Positions 1-8,348 of a DNA stretch of 33,620 bases are shown here, piece by piece. The notes beneath the pieces were generated by a model. It made no database searches. It saw only the letters and a list, made by a program, of their open reading frames with translations, and was not told the DNA's origin. The stretch comes from Rhodopseudomonas infernalis (GTDB lineage Bacteria > Pseudomonadota > Alphaproteobacteria > Rhizobiales > Xanthobacteraceae): the NCBI RefSeq assembly GCF_022271405.1, contig NZ_JAJNAL010000047.1:1-33620 (forward strand). Direction: 5' to 3'. The position numbers were made by a program, and so were the translations under genes. Position 1 is the stretch's first letter; every line of letters starts with the position of its first letter.

Positions 1-62
1 GGGGGGGCGCCTCCGGGTCGCGGCTGTGGGGGGGGCCCCCCCCCCCGCGCGCGCCCCCCCCC
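1..62. other. G/C homopolymer contig edge
   Basis: Long runs of G and then C, broken only by short GC-rich words, occupy the first ~62 bases. No reading frame or hairpin with biological logic is visible. The composition is unlike anything else in the window and sits exactly at its edge, so I read it as low-quality terminal assembly sequence, not a biological element. Confidence 0.5.
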
Positions 63-80
63 GGCGGAAGCACTTCCGCC
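63..80. terminator. 8-bp hairpin, possible terminator of an upstream gene
   Basis: GGCGGAAG at 63-70 and CTTCCGCC at 73-80 form a perfect inverted repeat with a tiny loop. The sequence after it has scattered T residues (TATTGCTGTTT) but no clean T tract, so termination is only possible. It would close a gene lying outside the window. The rest of 81-395 shows no gene: it holds only the direct repeat at 221-263 and the leader of the first gene. Confidence 0.3.
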
Positions 81-220
81 TATTGCTGTTTGACGCCTCA
101 CGGCTTTGTTCTCCCCGCCGGATTTATGTACCCGGTCGATGCGTGGAGCTTGCCAGAGCGCGGTCCGGAATCGCTTAAAAAGCCTGGTTAATCGAAGCTG
201 ACTCGGCCTGCTTCGCGTCT

Positions 221-263
221 CATGATTGACAGAAGCTTGGCTCGCATGATTGACGAAAGCTTG
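221..263 (+). repeat. Two 19-nt direct repeats upstream of pmbA
   Basis: CATGATTGAC followed by a two-base variable spot and AAGCTTG occurs at 221-239 and again at 245-263, matching at 17 of 19 positions with a 24-nt period. Each copy contains TTGAC. The second TTGACG (250-255) has GACAAT at 274-279 after an 18-nt spacer, a weak sigma70-like pair. The tandem copies could be regulator sites or a duplicated promoter element ahead of the pmbA cluster; this is inference from position only. Confidence 0.4.
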
Positions 264-395
264 CGGGAAAGCCGACAATCGCCATGTCCGGCAGCGCGCA
301 AAGTGCTTGAAGTCCGCGCCGATCAGGCACATCTCTGGTGACGCCGTCGGCGTTTCGAACCGCCGCCTTTCCGCTTCAGCTTCAGGATTTTGTTT

Positions 396-1793
396 GTGAA
401 CTCTTCACCAGCTGCGTCACTGTCGTCTTCCACATCGGTGGATCAAGGTCTGTTCGATCAGTCGGCGCTGAGCGAGCTCGCGCAGCGGCTGGTCGACGCT
501 GCGCTGAAGGCCGGCGCCGATCAGGCCGATGCGGTCGCGGTCCGCGGAGTTTCGCACGGCGTCGAACTACGCGACGGGCGGATGCAGGAGTCGGAGCGCT
601 CGGAAGGCGACGACGTCGGGCTGCGCGTGCTGGTCGGGCGCCGCCAGGCGGTCGTCTCCACCAACGACATCACCGGCGACGGCGTCGCGCGATTGGCCGA
701 GCGCGCGGTGGCGATGGCGCGCGTCGCGCCCGACGACAAATATGTCGGCCTCGCCGATCCGTCGCTGCTGGCGCGTGACGTCCCGCAGCTCGATATGCTC
801 GATCCGCAGACGCCGTCGACCGCCGAACTCGAACGCCGCGCGCGTGCGGCCGAAGAGGCCGCGATGGCGGTGAAGGGCGTCAGCAAGTCGGGGGGCGCGT
901 CGGCGTCGTCGGGGATCGGCGGCATGGTGCTGGTGACGTCGACCGGCTTCCACGGTGCTTATCTGCGTTCGAGCCAGGGCATCTCGATGACGGCGATCGC
1001 CGGCGAGGGCACCGGCATGGAGCGCGATTACGAATACACCACGGCGCCGCATGGCGAAGATTTGATGTCCCCCGAGACGGTCGGCCGCGTCGCCGGCGAA
1101 CGCGCGGTCGCCCGGCTCGCTCCGCGCAAGGTCGAGACCTGCAAGGTGCCGGTGATCTTCGATCCGCGCGTCGCCGGCTCGCTGGTCGGGCATCTGATCG
1201 GCGCCATCAACGGCGCCTCGATCGCGCGCAAGACCTCGTTCCTCAAGGATCGGCTCGGCGACAAGCTGTTCCGCGACGGCGTCCGAATCGTCGACGATCC
1301 GCTGCGCAAGCGCGGATTGCGCTCGCAGCCGTTCGACGCCGAAGGCGTCGCGGTGAAGGAGCTCGCGGTGGTCGATGACGGCGTGTTGACGTCGTGGCTG
1401 CTCGATTGCGCGACCGCGCGCGAACTCGGCCTCACCACCACCGGCCATGCGCATCGCGGCGTGTCGTCGTCGCCGTCGCCGGGCGCCTATAATGTCCATC
1501 TCGAAGCCGGCACGCTCAGCCCCGCCGAGCTGATGAGCGACATCAAGCAAGGCTTTTACATCACCGACCTGATCGGCTCCGGCGTCAACGGCGTGACCGG
1601 CGACTACAGCCGCGGCGCCGCCGGGTTCTGGATCGAGAACGGCGAGTGCACCTACGCGGTGAGCGAAGTCACCATCGCGGGTCATCTGTTCGAGATCTAT
1701 AAGACCCTGACCCCGGCGAACGATCTCAGCTTCCGCTACGGCGTCAATGCGCCGACGCTGCGGATCGAGGGGCTGACGATTGCCGGACGCTAG
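396..1793 (+). CDS. pmbA: TldD/PmbA family protein (PmbA/TldE-like)
   Basis: The product is about 465 residues, close to E. coli PmbA/TldE (450). TldD and TldE form a heterodimeric cytoplasmic protease that processes unfolded or modified peptides. In E. coli the HExxxH zinc site is on TldD, and TldE lacks it. Here no HExxxH motif is present and the central conserved region has a GSLVGHLIGA-type segment, so this is the TldE/PmbA partner, not the metal-carrying subunit. I prefer the GTG at 396 because AGGA at 384-387 lies 8 nt upstream; an in-frame TTG at 390 is too close to it. The 3' end overlaps the next gene by 14 nt, suggesting translational coupling. No TldD partner is visible here. Confidence 0.9.
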   Translation: MNSSPAASLSSSTSVDQGLFDQSALSELAQRLVDAALKAGADQADAVAVRGVSHGVELRDGRMQESERSEGDDVGLRVLVGRRQAVVSTNDITGDGVARLAERAVAMARVAPDDKYVGLADPSLLARDVPQLDMLDPQTPSTAELERRARAAEEAAMAVKGVSKSGGASASSGIGGMVLVTSTGFHGAYLRSSQGISMTAIAGEGTGMERDYEYTTAPHGEDLMSPETVGRVAGERAVARLAPRKVETCKVPVIFDPRVAGSLVGHLIGAINGASIARKTSFLKDRLGDKLFRDGVRIVDDPLRKRGLRSQPFDAEGVAVKELAVVDDGVLTSWLLDCATARELGLTTTGHAHRGVSSSPSPGAYNVHLEAGTLSPAELMSDIKQGFYITDLIGSGVNGVTGDYSRGAAGFWIENGECTYAVSEVTIAGHLFEIYKTLTPANDLSFRYGVNAPTLRIEGLTIAGR

Positions 1794-2595
1794 TCCCGAT
1801 ATCGGATACAGCGCCGGGCTTCCGCCCGACGCCGCGCTGCTCGCCGCCACCGTCCGCGAAGCGGGCGCGCTGGCGCTGTCGATGTTCGGCACCGACGTGC
1901 GGAACTGGACGAAAGGCGCCTCATCGCCGGTGTCGGAGGCGGATATCGCCGCCAACGATCTGATCCGTGATCGGCTGCAATCGCAGACGCCGGACTATGG
2001 CTGGCTGTCCGAAGAGAGTGCCGACGACCCGGAGCGGCTGCGTAAGCACCGGGTCTGGATTATCGATCCGATCGACGGCACCCGGTCGTACCTCGCAGGC
2101 CGCAGCGATTGGTGCGTGTCGGCGGCGCTGGTCGAGAACGCATCGCCGCTGCTGGCCGCCGTGTTCGCGCCGGTGACCAACGAATTCTACTTCGCCGCGC
2201 GCGGCGCCGGCGCAACGCTGAACGGCGTGCCGATCCGCGCCAGCGCCGGCGTGGACTTCGAGGCCGCCCGGCTGGCCGGGCCGAAGCCATTGATCGAACG
2301 CATGACGCTGCCGAAGACGGTGCAGATTTTGCCGTGGATCGGCTCGTTGGCGCTGCGGCTGTGCGGTGTGGCCTATGATCGCCTTGACGTCGCCTTCGCG
2401 GGCGGGCAAAGCCGCGACTGGGACCTCGCTGCGGCCGATTTGATCGTGCACGAAGCGAATGGTAAACTAACGAGTCTCGCGGGCGAACCCATCGTTTACA
2501 ATCGTCCAGAGGTCACGCATGGGGTGCTGGTGGCCGCCGGGCGCGATCGACATGCTCGGATCGTCGAGCATTTCCGTATTCGCCCCGGGAGCTGA
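1780..2595 (+). CDS. Inositol monophosphatase family phosphatase (CysQ/SuhB-like)
   Basis: A 271-residue member of the Li+-sensitive, Mg2+-dependent phosphatase superfamily. The metal-site motifs are intact: LSEES (76-80), DPIDGT (96-101) and the C-terminal DWDLAAADL (213-221). The fold hydrolyses small phosphomonoesters such as inositol-1-phosphate or 3'-phosphoadenosine 5'-phosphate; the sequence alone does not tell which, and CysQ-type activity is as likely as SuhB-type. The start is a TTG inside the end of pmbA, supported by GAGGGG at 1767-1772 with a 7-nt spacer. It lies between pmbA and the lipid A genes on one strand, so it is probably co-transcribed with them. Confidence 0.88.
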   Translation: MPDASPDIGYSAGLPPDAALLAATVREAGALALSMFGTDVRNWTKGASSPVSEADIAANDLIRDRLQSQTPDYGWLSEESADDPERLRKHRVWIIDPIDGTRSYLAGRSDWCVSAALVENASPLLAAVFAPVTNEFYFAARGAGATLNGVPIRASAGVDFEAARLAGPKPLIERMTLPKTVQILPWIGSLALRLCGVAYDRLDVAFAGGQSRDWDLAAADLIVHEANGKLTSLAGEPIVYNRPEVTHGVLVAAGRDRHARIVEHFRIRPGS

Positions 2596-2628
2596 CCCGC
2601 GCTCGCCTTTTTCCGCTGAGGAAGTTTG

Positions 2629-2874
2629 ATGTCCGACAATGCGCAGCAGTTGCTCCATCTCGTAATCGGAGGCGAGCTGGAGGATCTCGAGAACGTCACC
2701 TTCCGCGACCTCGACAAGGTGGAGATCGTCGGGGTGTACCCGAGCTACGCGACCGCCTACACGGCGTGGAAGGCGAAGGCGCATCAGACCGTCGACAACG
2801 CCCATATGCGCTACTTCATCGTTCATTTGCATCGCCTGCTGGATCCCGGCCAGGACGCGAAGCCGGCGCATTGA
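2629..2874 (+). CDS. Small DUF4170 family protein
   Basis: An 81-residue acidic protein with no signal peptide or membrane segment. The middle has alternating hydrophobic stretches (VEIVGVYPSY, MRYFIVHLHR) as in a small alpha/beta fold. I recognise it as the alphaproteobacterial DUF4170 family, whose function is unknown. The ATG at 2629 is preceded by TGAGGAAG (2618-2624); an in-frame TTG three bases earlier is less suitable. It sits 33 nt after the phosphatase gene and 16 nt before the waaA ATG, so co-expression with lipid A/Kdo assembly genes is likely, but that is context, not proof of role. Confidence 0.75.
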   Translation: MSDNAQQLLHLVIGGELEDLENVTFRDLDKVEIVGVYPSYATAYTAWKAKAHQTVDNAHMRYFIVHLHRLLDPGQDAKPAH

Positions 2875-2890
2875 CGAGGCTTTGACCGCG

Positions 2891-4237
2891 ATGACAAGCG
2901 CGTCACCTCCGCGGTGGCAGGCGGGGCCATTGCTGGCCGAACCGCTGCCGATGACGCTGCGCGTCTATCAGAAGCTCACCGCCGGTGTCGCTCCGCTCGC
3001 GCCGCTGCTGATCAAGCGGCGGCTCAAGCAAGGCAAGGAAGAGCCGTCACGCGTCGGCGAGCGCCGCGGCGTTGCGGCGCATGTTCGTCCGCACGGGCCG
3101 CTGGTGTGGATCCACGGCGCCAGCGTCGGTGAAGTGCTCGCCGCGGCCGGCCTGATCGAGCGGCTTCGCGACCTCAACCTGCGGATCCTTTTGACCTCGG
3201 GCACCGTCACGTCGGCCGAGATCGTGGCGAAGCGGTTTCCCCCCGACATTATCCATCAGTTCATTCCCTACGACGCGCCGCGCTTCGTCGCGCGCTTCCT
3301 CGATCACTGGCAGCCGTCGCTGGCGCTGTTCATCGAATCCGACCTGTGGCCGAACCTGATCCTGGCCTCTGCGGCGCGGCGGTTGCCGATGGTGCTGATC
3401 AACGGCCGGATGTCGCCGCGCTCGTTCCCGCGCTGGCAGCGTGCGGCGGCGACGATCGGCACGCTACTCGGCAAGTTCGACATCTGCCTGGCGCAGTCGC
3501 AGATGGATGCGCAGCGGTTCGCGGCGCTCGGCAGCCCCAACGTCATCACCACCGGCAATCTCAAGATGGATGTCGATCCGCCGCCCGGCGATCCGGCGCG
3601 GCTGGAACGGCTGATGGCGGTGACGCGCGGCCGTCCGGTGATCGTCGCGGCGTCGACCCATTCGGGTGAAGAAGAGATCCTGCTCGACGTGCATCGCACG
3701 CTGGTGGGCGTATTTCCGACGCTGCTCACCGTGATTGTGCCGCGGCATCCGCATCGCGGCGAGCAGATCGCCCAGATGGTCGAAACGACAGGGCTGAGGG
3801 CGTCGCTGCGCTCGCGCGAGCAGCTTCCGACGGCCGCGACCGGGATCTATGTCGCCGACACCATGGGCGAACTCGGGCTGTTCTATCGGCTGGCGCCCAT
3901 CGTGTTCATGGGCGGCTCTCTGATCGAGCACGGCGGCCAGAATCCGATCGAGGCCGTCAAGCTCGGCGCGTCGATCGTGCACGGGCCGCACGTGGCGAAT
4001 TTCAGCGAGGTTTACCGCGCACTCGACGAGGCCGGCGGCGCGTTCACGGCTGGCGATGTCGAGACGTTGGTTCGGCGGTTCGGGCAGCTGTTGTCCGATG
4101 CTTCGGCCCGGCAGGCCTCGATCCATGCGGCGACCGATGTGGTCGAACGACTTGGCGGCGCGCTCGATCGCACGGTTGCGGCACTCGAACCCTATCTGCT
4201 GCAGTTGCAGATCGAGCAGGACGCCGCCAATGCGTGA
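2891..4237 (+). CDS. waaA: 3-deoxy-D-manno-octulosonic acid (Kdo) transferase
   Basis: A 448-residue GT30-family glycosyltransferase. It transfers Kdo from CMP-Kdo onto the lipid A precursor at the cytoplasmic face of the inner membrane. The conserved segment HGASVGEV (75-82) carries the Glu that acts as catalytic base in this family (E81 here). The C-terminal half has the expected nucleotide-binding features, including a GGSLIEHGGQNPIE-type segment. The N-terminus is short and only mildly hydrophobic, so membrane attachment is probably peripheral. The ATG at 2891 lies 11 nt after GAGG (2876-2879); a TTG at 2882 would be only 2 nt from it. The gene overlaps lpxK by 8 nt. Confidence 0.93.
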   Translation: MTSASPPRWQAGPLLAEPLPMTLRVYQKLTAGVAPLAPLLIKRRLKQGKEEPSRVGERRGVAAHVRPHGPLVWIHGASVGEVLAAAGLIERLRDLNLRILLTSGTVTSAEIVAKRFPPDIIHQFIPYDAPRFVARFLDHWQPSLALFIESDLWPNLILASAARRLPMVLINGRMSPRSFPRWQRAAATIGTLLGKFDICLAQSQMDAQRFAALGSPNVITTGNLKMDVDPPPGDPARLERLMAVTRGRPVIVAASTHSGEEEILLDVHRTLVGVFPTLLTVIVPRHPHRGEQIAQMVETTGLRASLRSREQLPTAATGIYVADTMGELGLFYRLAPIVFMGGSLIEHGGQNPIEAVKLGASIVHGPHVANFSEVYRALDEAGGAFTAGDVETLVRRFGQLLSDASARQASIHAATDVVERLGGALDRTVAALEPYLLQLQIEQDAANA

Positions 4238-5249
4238 GCCGGCCTTTTGGCACCGGCCTCCGTCCTTGCTGTCCCGCTTGTTGCTGCCGTTCGGCGCCAT
4301 TTACGGCGAGATCGCCGCGGGCCGCATGCACAGGACCGGCCTCGAGGTCGGCGTGCCGGTGATCTGCGTCGGCAATTATCATCTCGGCGGCGCCGGCAAG
4401 ACGCCGACCACGCTGGCACTGGTCGATCTGCTGCGCGAACTCGGCGAGCGCCCGGTGGTGCTCAGCCGCGGCTATGGCGGGCGGCTGCACGGCCCGATCG
4501 CCGTCGATCCGCAGCGCCACCGTGCAGCCGATGTCGGCGACGAGCCGCTGATGATGGCGCGCCGCGTTCCCGTCGTGATCGCGCGTGATCGCGTCGACGG
4601 CGCCGCGCTGGCGCGCTCGCAGGGCGCCAGCGTCATCGTGATGGACGACGGCTTTCAGAACCCCGCGCTGATCAAGCACCTCTCCTTGATCGTCATCGAC
4701 AGCCGGCGCGGCGTCGGCAATGGCAGCGTGTTTCCGGCGGGCCCGCTGCGCGCGCCGCTGCGGCTGCAGCTCGAACGCACCGACGCGCTGATCATCATCG
4801 GCGATGGCAACGCGGCCGACGGCATCGCCGCCGACATTGCGGCGCGTGGTGGGCCGGTGCTGCGCGCGCGGCTGCGCCCGGACGAGGCGGCGCTGGCCGC
4901 GCTGGCGGGCTGCCGGGCGCTGGCCTTCGCCGGGATCGGCGATCCGGCGCGATTCTTCGCGACGCTGCGCCATGCGGGGATCGAGGTGGTCGAGGAGCGG
5001 GCGTTCGCCGATCATCACCCGTTCTCCGCCGAAGAGCTCGCGCGCCTCGACGAGGACGCGCGCCGCGGCGGGCTGACGCTGGTGACGACGGAGAAGGATC
5101 TGGCGCGGATCGGGGAGGCGGCCTCCAAGCTCACCAGCCGCATCACGCCGCTACTGGTGACGCTCGAGATCGAGGATGCAGCGCCGCTGCGGATGCTGCT
5201 GCTCGAACGAATCAATCAGATCCATGCGAGGCGGTCAGGCGCGCGCTGA
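4230..5249 (+). CDS. lpxK: Tetraacyldisaccharide 4'-kinase (lipid A 4'-kinase)
   Basis: The 339-residue product phosphorylates the 4' position of the tetraacyldisaccharide to give lipid IVA, the acceptor of the WaaA reaction. The P-loop is GGAGKTPT (53-60), the lpxK-type Walker A, and the conserved MDDGFQ (138-143) follows. A short hydrophobic N-terminal helix (residues 12-22) fits the membrane-associated nature of LpxK. The reading frame is open much further upstream, but the ATG at 4230 overlapping the waaA stop gives the standard length and N-terminus (MREPAFWHRP). The overlap implies translational coupling with waaA. Confidence 0.94.
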   Translation: MREPAFWHRPPSLLSRLLLPFGAIYGEIAAGRMHRTGLEVGVPVICVGNYHLGGAGKTPTTLALVDLLRELGERPVVLSRGYGGRLHGPIAVDPQRHRAADVGDEPLMMARRVPVVIARDRVDGAALARSQGASVIVMDDGFQNPALIKHLSLIVIDSRRGVGNGSVFPAGPLRAPLRLQLERTDALIIIGDGNAADGIAADIAARGGPVLRARLRPDEAALAALAGCRALAFAGIGDPARFFATLRHAGIEVVEERAFADHHPFSAEELARLDEDARRGGLTLVTTEKDLARIGEAASKLTSRITPLLVTLEIEDAAPLRMLLLERINQIHARRSGAR

Positions 5250-5252
5250 GGC

Positions 5253-5480
5253 TCAGGCCTTCAGCGTGCCGGCTTCAGGAAAATGCCGCTGCAGCACCGC
5301 TTCGGGCGTGGCGTAAGCTTCCTTCAGGTCGACGCTCCAGTACTTCAGCTCGTCGAGCGGAATCTGCACCCCGGTGACGGCGCAGCGGACGTAGGTGCCG
5401 GGCGAGATCACGCGGAAGTCGCCATCGAGATACTGCACCTGCGCTTCGCCCGAGCCGGACGGGCCAAATTTGTTGAGCAC
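5253..5480 (-). CDS. Small DUF2093 family protein
   Basis: A 75-residue protein starting LNKFGPSG, with the compact central sequence QYLDGDFRVISPGTYVRCAVTG characteristic of the alphaproteobacterial DUF2093 family; function unknown. One cysteine lies in the middle and there is no signal peptide. The start is the GTG at 5480-5478, preceded by a good AGGAGA site (5491-5486) five bases away; the longer open frame upstream lacks such support. It is convergent with lpxK, only 3 nt from its end. A candidate promoter lies at 5510-5537. Confidence 0.78.
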   Translation of the reverse strand: MLNKFGPSGSGEAQVQYLDGDFRVISPGTYVRCAVTGVQIPLDELKYWSVDLKEAYATPEAVLQRHFPEAGTLKA

Positions 5481-5509
5481 GGCTGTCTCCTGAACTGGTG
5501 GTCGCCCCA

Positions 5510-5537
5510 CACATAATGCATTTCGCGCCAAATCCAA
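5510..5537 (-). promoter_or_regulatory. Candidate sigma70-type promoter for the DUF2093 gene
   Basis: On the minus strand TTGGAT (5537-5532) and TATGTG (5515-5510) are separated by 16 nt, ending about 30 nt upstream of the GTG start. The boxes match the consensus at 4 of 6 positions each. The call rests on spacing and position only. Confidence 0.3.
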
Positions 5538-5653
5538 ATTCGCGCCGCCCCACGGGCGGAGGTGGACGGCCACCGACTTGTGATGAATCGGGACCGAATC
5601 CACATGTTAATCTTTGCAGCGGCGAGTCTTCGGACAACTTCCGCCGGGACCCG

Positions 5654-6502
5654 ATGATGCGACTGCGCTTTCTCCCCCTGATCGCTGCCCTGCTGTGCGC
5701 GGGCCACGTCGCGTTCGCGCCGGTCGCGCTGGCATCCCCGTCCAAGTCGGTGGCCGTCGAGATTCCCCGTGCCGGCGGGGTGTTGCGGGCGCAGCTCTAC
5801 AAGCCCGACGGCGACGGCCCGTTTCCCACCGTGATCGCGCTGCATGGCTGCGCCGGGTTGACCGGCAACGCGGCCCCGGTGCGGCCGCGCTATGCCGACT
5901 GGGCCGAGCAATTGCTGAAGACCGGCCACGCGGTGCTGCTGCCGGACAGTTACGGGTCGCGGGAGCTGGGTCCGCAATGCCGCGCCAAGACCCGTCGCAT
6001 GACGACGCGGCGCGAGCGGCTGGCTGATATCAGTACGGCGCGGCACTGGCTGGCCGAGCAGTCGTGGGTGGCTCGCCAGCGCATCGGCCTGATCGGATGG
6101 GATACCGGCGCGAGTGCGCTGCTATGGGCGGTGCGGCCGCAGAGCGCGTTGGCCAGGGGCGAGCCCGAGTTTCGGTCGGCCGTGGCGTTTTATCCGGACT
6201 GCCGCAGCTCGGCGCGGCTGGGCTGGAGCGCCAGGGTGCCGACGCTGGTGCTGATCGGCGGGGACGACGATATCACCTCGGCGTCTGCCTGCAGGGCGAT
6301 GGTCGACGGCGCGCAGGGCCGCAGCGCGTTGACGCGTCTGGTGGTGTATCCCGGCGCCTATCACGATTTCGACCGGGCCGAAATCAAGCTGCACCTGACC
6401 AGCGTGGCCGATCCCGAAGCGGCGGAGCCGGGTCATCTCGGCTTCGACGCGGCGGCGCGCGCCGATGCTGAAAGGCGCGTCGCGCATTGGCTCGGGCGAT
6501 AG
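5654..6502 (+). CDS. Exported dienelactone-hydrolase-like protein with Asp at the nucleophile position
   Basis: A 282-residue alpha/beta-hydrolase with a clear Sec signal peptide (residues 1-27, basic start, hydrophobic core, AXA-type end). The fold markers are an oxyanion loop ALHGCAG (62-68), a nucleophile elbow, an acid region GGDDD (202-206) and a late His in YHDFD (H237). The elbow reads G-W-D-T-G (148-152), with Asp150 where dienelactone hydrolases have Cys or Ser. Asp nucleophiles occur in other branches of the fold, such as haloalkane dehalogenases. The substrate is unknown. The ATG pair at 5654/5657 opens right at the signal peptide; the longer upstream frame has no hydrophobic leader. 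It converges on xseA with a 10-nt gap. Confidence 0.8.
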   Translation: MMRLRFLPLIAALLCAGHVAFAPVALASPSKSVAVEIPRAGGVLRAQLYKPDGDGPFPTVIALHGCAGLTGNAAPVRPRYADWAEQLLKTGHAVLLPDSYGSRELGPQCRAKTRRMTTRRERLADISTARHWLAEQSWVARQRIGLIGWDTGASALLWAVRPQSALARGEPEFRSAVAFYPDCRSSARLGWSARVPTLVLIGGDDDITSASACRAMVDGAQGRSALTRLVVYPGAYHDFDRAEIKLHLTSVADPEAAEPGHLGFDAAARADAERRVAHWLGR

Positions 6503-6512
6503 CTCTTGTCGG

Positions 6513-8126
6513 CTAAAATAGCGACCCTTGATCGGCTGCTTTGACGATGCGCTTTGGCGCCGGCCTTGGCGACGCCGTCGGCCGAGTCCCTTCGCTAGCG
6601 GTGCCATCGCCGCCATCCGCGGTGACGCCGACGCGGCCATCGGCGAATTCGACGCTGAGTCTGGCGCCGGCGGTCACGGCCGCGGCGGCATGCACGGCGT
6701 GGCCCTCGGCGTCCCGCACCAGTGCAAAGCCGCGCGCCAGCACGCCGCGGTAGGACAGCGCGGTCAGCAATTTTCCGGTGGTGTCGACGCGGGCCTGCTG
6801 GCGGTCGAGCAGGGTCGCCAGCGCGCGGCGGGCGCGCTCGGACAGCCGCAGCATCCGTTCGCGCTCGCGCGCGATCCGCATCCGCTGCGCCTGCTCGTTG
6901 GCGAGCTTGGATGCCTGCAGCCGGATCGCCAGCCCGTCGAACCGGTCGCGGCGATGCCGCAGCACCGCGCGGGTGCAGTGCTGCAAGCGTTGCCCGCTCA
7001 CCAACAGCCGATGCGCGCTGTGTGCCACCTGTGCCTTCAGCACGTTCAATGTCATCCCAGCGGCAGCTCGCGCGAAGCGGCGGTGATGCGCGTGGGTGTT
7101 GGCGCGCAGCGCGCGCGGCAGGCCGGCGGTGGCGCCGTCGAGCCGCTGCCGCGGCACCGCGAGCAGTTCGTTCGCGGCCGGCAGCGCCCGGGCGGCAGCG
7201 CGCAGCTCGTTGCGGCGGGCATCCTGGCTGCGCGACCAGCACAGCATCATGCGCCGGGAAAAGCCGCCGACCTCGACGAACAGCTCGGCCCGCACCGGCA
7301 CCGCCATTTCGGCCGCAGCGGTCGGGGTCGGGGCGCGCTTGTCAGCGGCGAAGTCGATCAGCGTGACGTCGGTCTCGTGGCCGACCGCCGAAATCAGCGG
7401 GATCATGCTGTCGGCCACCTCGCGGACCACGATCTCCTCGTTGAACGACCATAGATCTTCGAGCGAGCCGCCGCCGCGCGCGACGATCAGCAGATCCGGC
7501 CGCGGGATCGGCCCGCCCTCGGGCAGCGCGTTGAAGCCGTGAATCGCGGCAGCGACCTGTTCGGCCGAGCCTTCGCCCTGCACGTTGACGGGCCATACCA
7601 GCACGCGGCGCGGGAAGCGATCTTCGAGCCGGTGCAGGATGTCGCGGATGACGGCGCCGGTCGGAGACGTCACGACGCCGATCACTTCGGGCAGCCATGG
7701 CAAGAGCTGCTTGCGGGCCTCGTCGAACAGGCCCTCGGCGCCGAGCTTGCGCTTGCGCTCTTCCATCAGCGCCATCAGCGCGCCGATGCCGGCGGGCTCC
7801 AGCGATTCGATCACGATCTGATATTTCGATGAGCCCGGGTAGGTGGTCAGCTTGCCGGTGGCGATGACCTCGAGGCCCTCCTGCGGCTTGAACCGCATCC
7901 GTCCGGCGACGCCCTTCCAGATCACCGCTTCGATCTTGGCGCTCTCATCTTTCAGCGCGAAGTAGCAATGCCCGGACGAATGCGCGCCGCGAAACCCGGA
8001 GATCTCGCCGCGGACGCGGACGTGCCCATAGGTGTCCTCGACCGTCCGCTTCAGCGCCTGCGACAGCTCGGAGACGGTGAATTCGCCGACATTGGCAAGG
8101 GCTTGGGGAGCGAGCGTGCGGGCCAT
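6513..8126 (-). CDS. xseA: Exodeoxyribonuclease VII large subunit
   Basis: A 537-residue protein; E. coli XseA has 456. The N-terminal OB-fold nucleic-acid-binding domain spans about 15-110. The catalytic domain keeps [11 protein letters not shown] (216-226), GHETD (249-253) and the [13 protein letters not shown] segment (261-273). A long Arg/Ala-rich helical region (about 290-470) matches the family's coiled coil, and the tail ends in DQGSLF. With the small subunit XseB (not in this window) it degrades single-stranded DNA to oligonucleotides in repair and recombination. The extra length comes mostly from the helical region and a Thr/Ala/Pro-rich C-terminal stretch. No good ribosome site precedes the ATG at 8126. 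It diverges from purD. Confidence 0.95.
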   Translation of the reverse strand: MARTLAPQALANVGEFTVSELSQALKRTVEDTYGHVRVRGEISGFRGAHSSGHCYFALKDESAKIEAVIWKGVAGRMRFKPQEGLEVIATGKLTTYPGSSKYQIVIESLEPAGIGALMALMEERKRKLGAEGLFDEARKQLLPWLPEVIGVVTSPTGAVIRDILHRLEDRFPRRVLVWPVNVQGEGSAEQVAAAIHGFNALPEGGPIPRPDLLIVARGGGSLEDLWSFNEEIVVREVADSMIPLISAVGHETDVTLIDFAADKRAPTPTAAAEMAVPVRAELFVEVGGFSRRMMLCWSRSQDARRNELRAAARALPAANELLAVPRQRLDGATAGLPRALRANTHAHHRRFARAAAGMTLNVLKAQVAHSAHRLLVSGQRLQHCTRAVLRHRRDRFDGLAIRLQASKLANEQAQRMRIARERERMLRLSERARRALATLLDRQQARVDTTGKLLTALSYRGVLARGFALVRDAEGHAVHAAAAVTAGARLSVEFADGRVGVTADGGDGTASEGTRPTASPRPAPKRIVKAADQGSLF

Positions 8127-8348
8127 GCGATTCGGATGTTGGAGGATCGAAGCCGGAAGGTAAGGGCTTTCGGCCGGCGCGCCAACCGCTTGCCGATCTC
8201 ACATCGCATGCGGAGAGGGCGGGATCATGCCGCGGGCGGCTTTTGCAGCGATTGACCACATATCCACATGCGCGCCGCGGGCCGTTGCCCCGTTTTCCGG
8301 GCGTGTTACACCCCGGCTTCGGATCCACGGGTACGGTCGGGCGGCGCG

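Noticed and set aside
396-1793. TldD, the zinc-carrying protease subunit
   Set aside because: There is no HExxxH metal motif, so the PmbA/TldE assignment was preferred.
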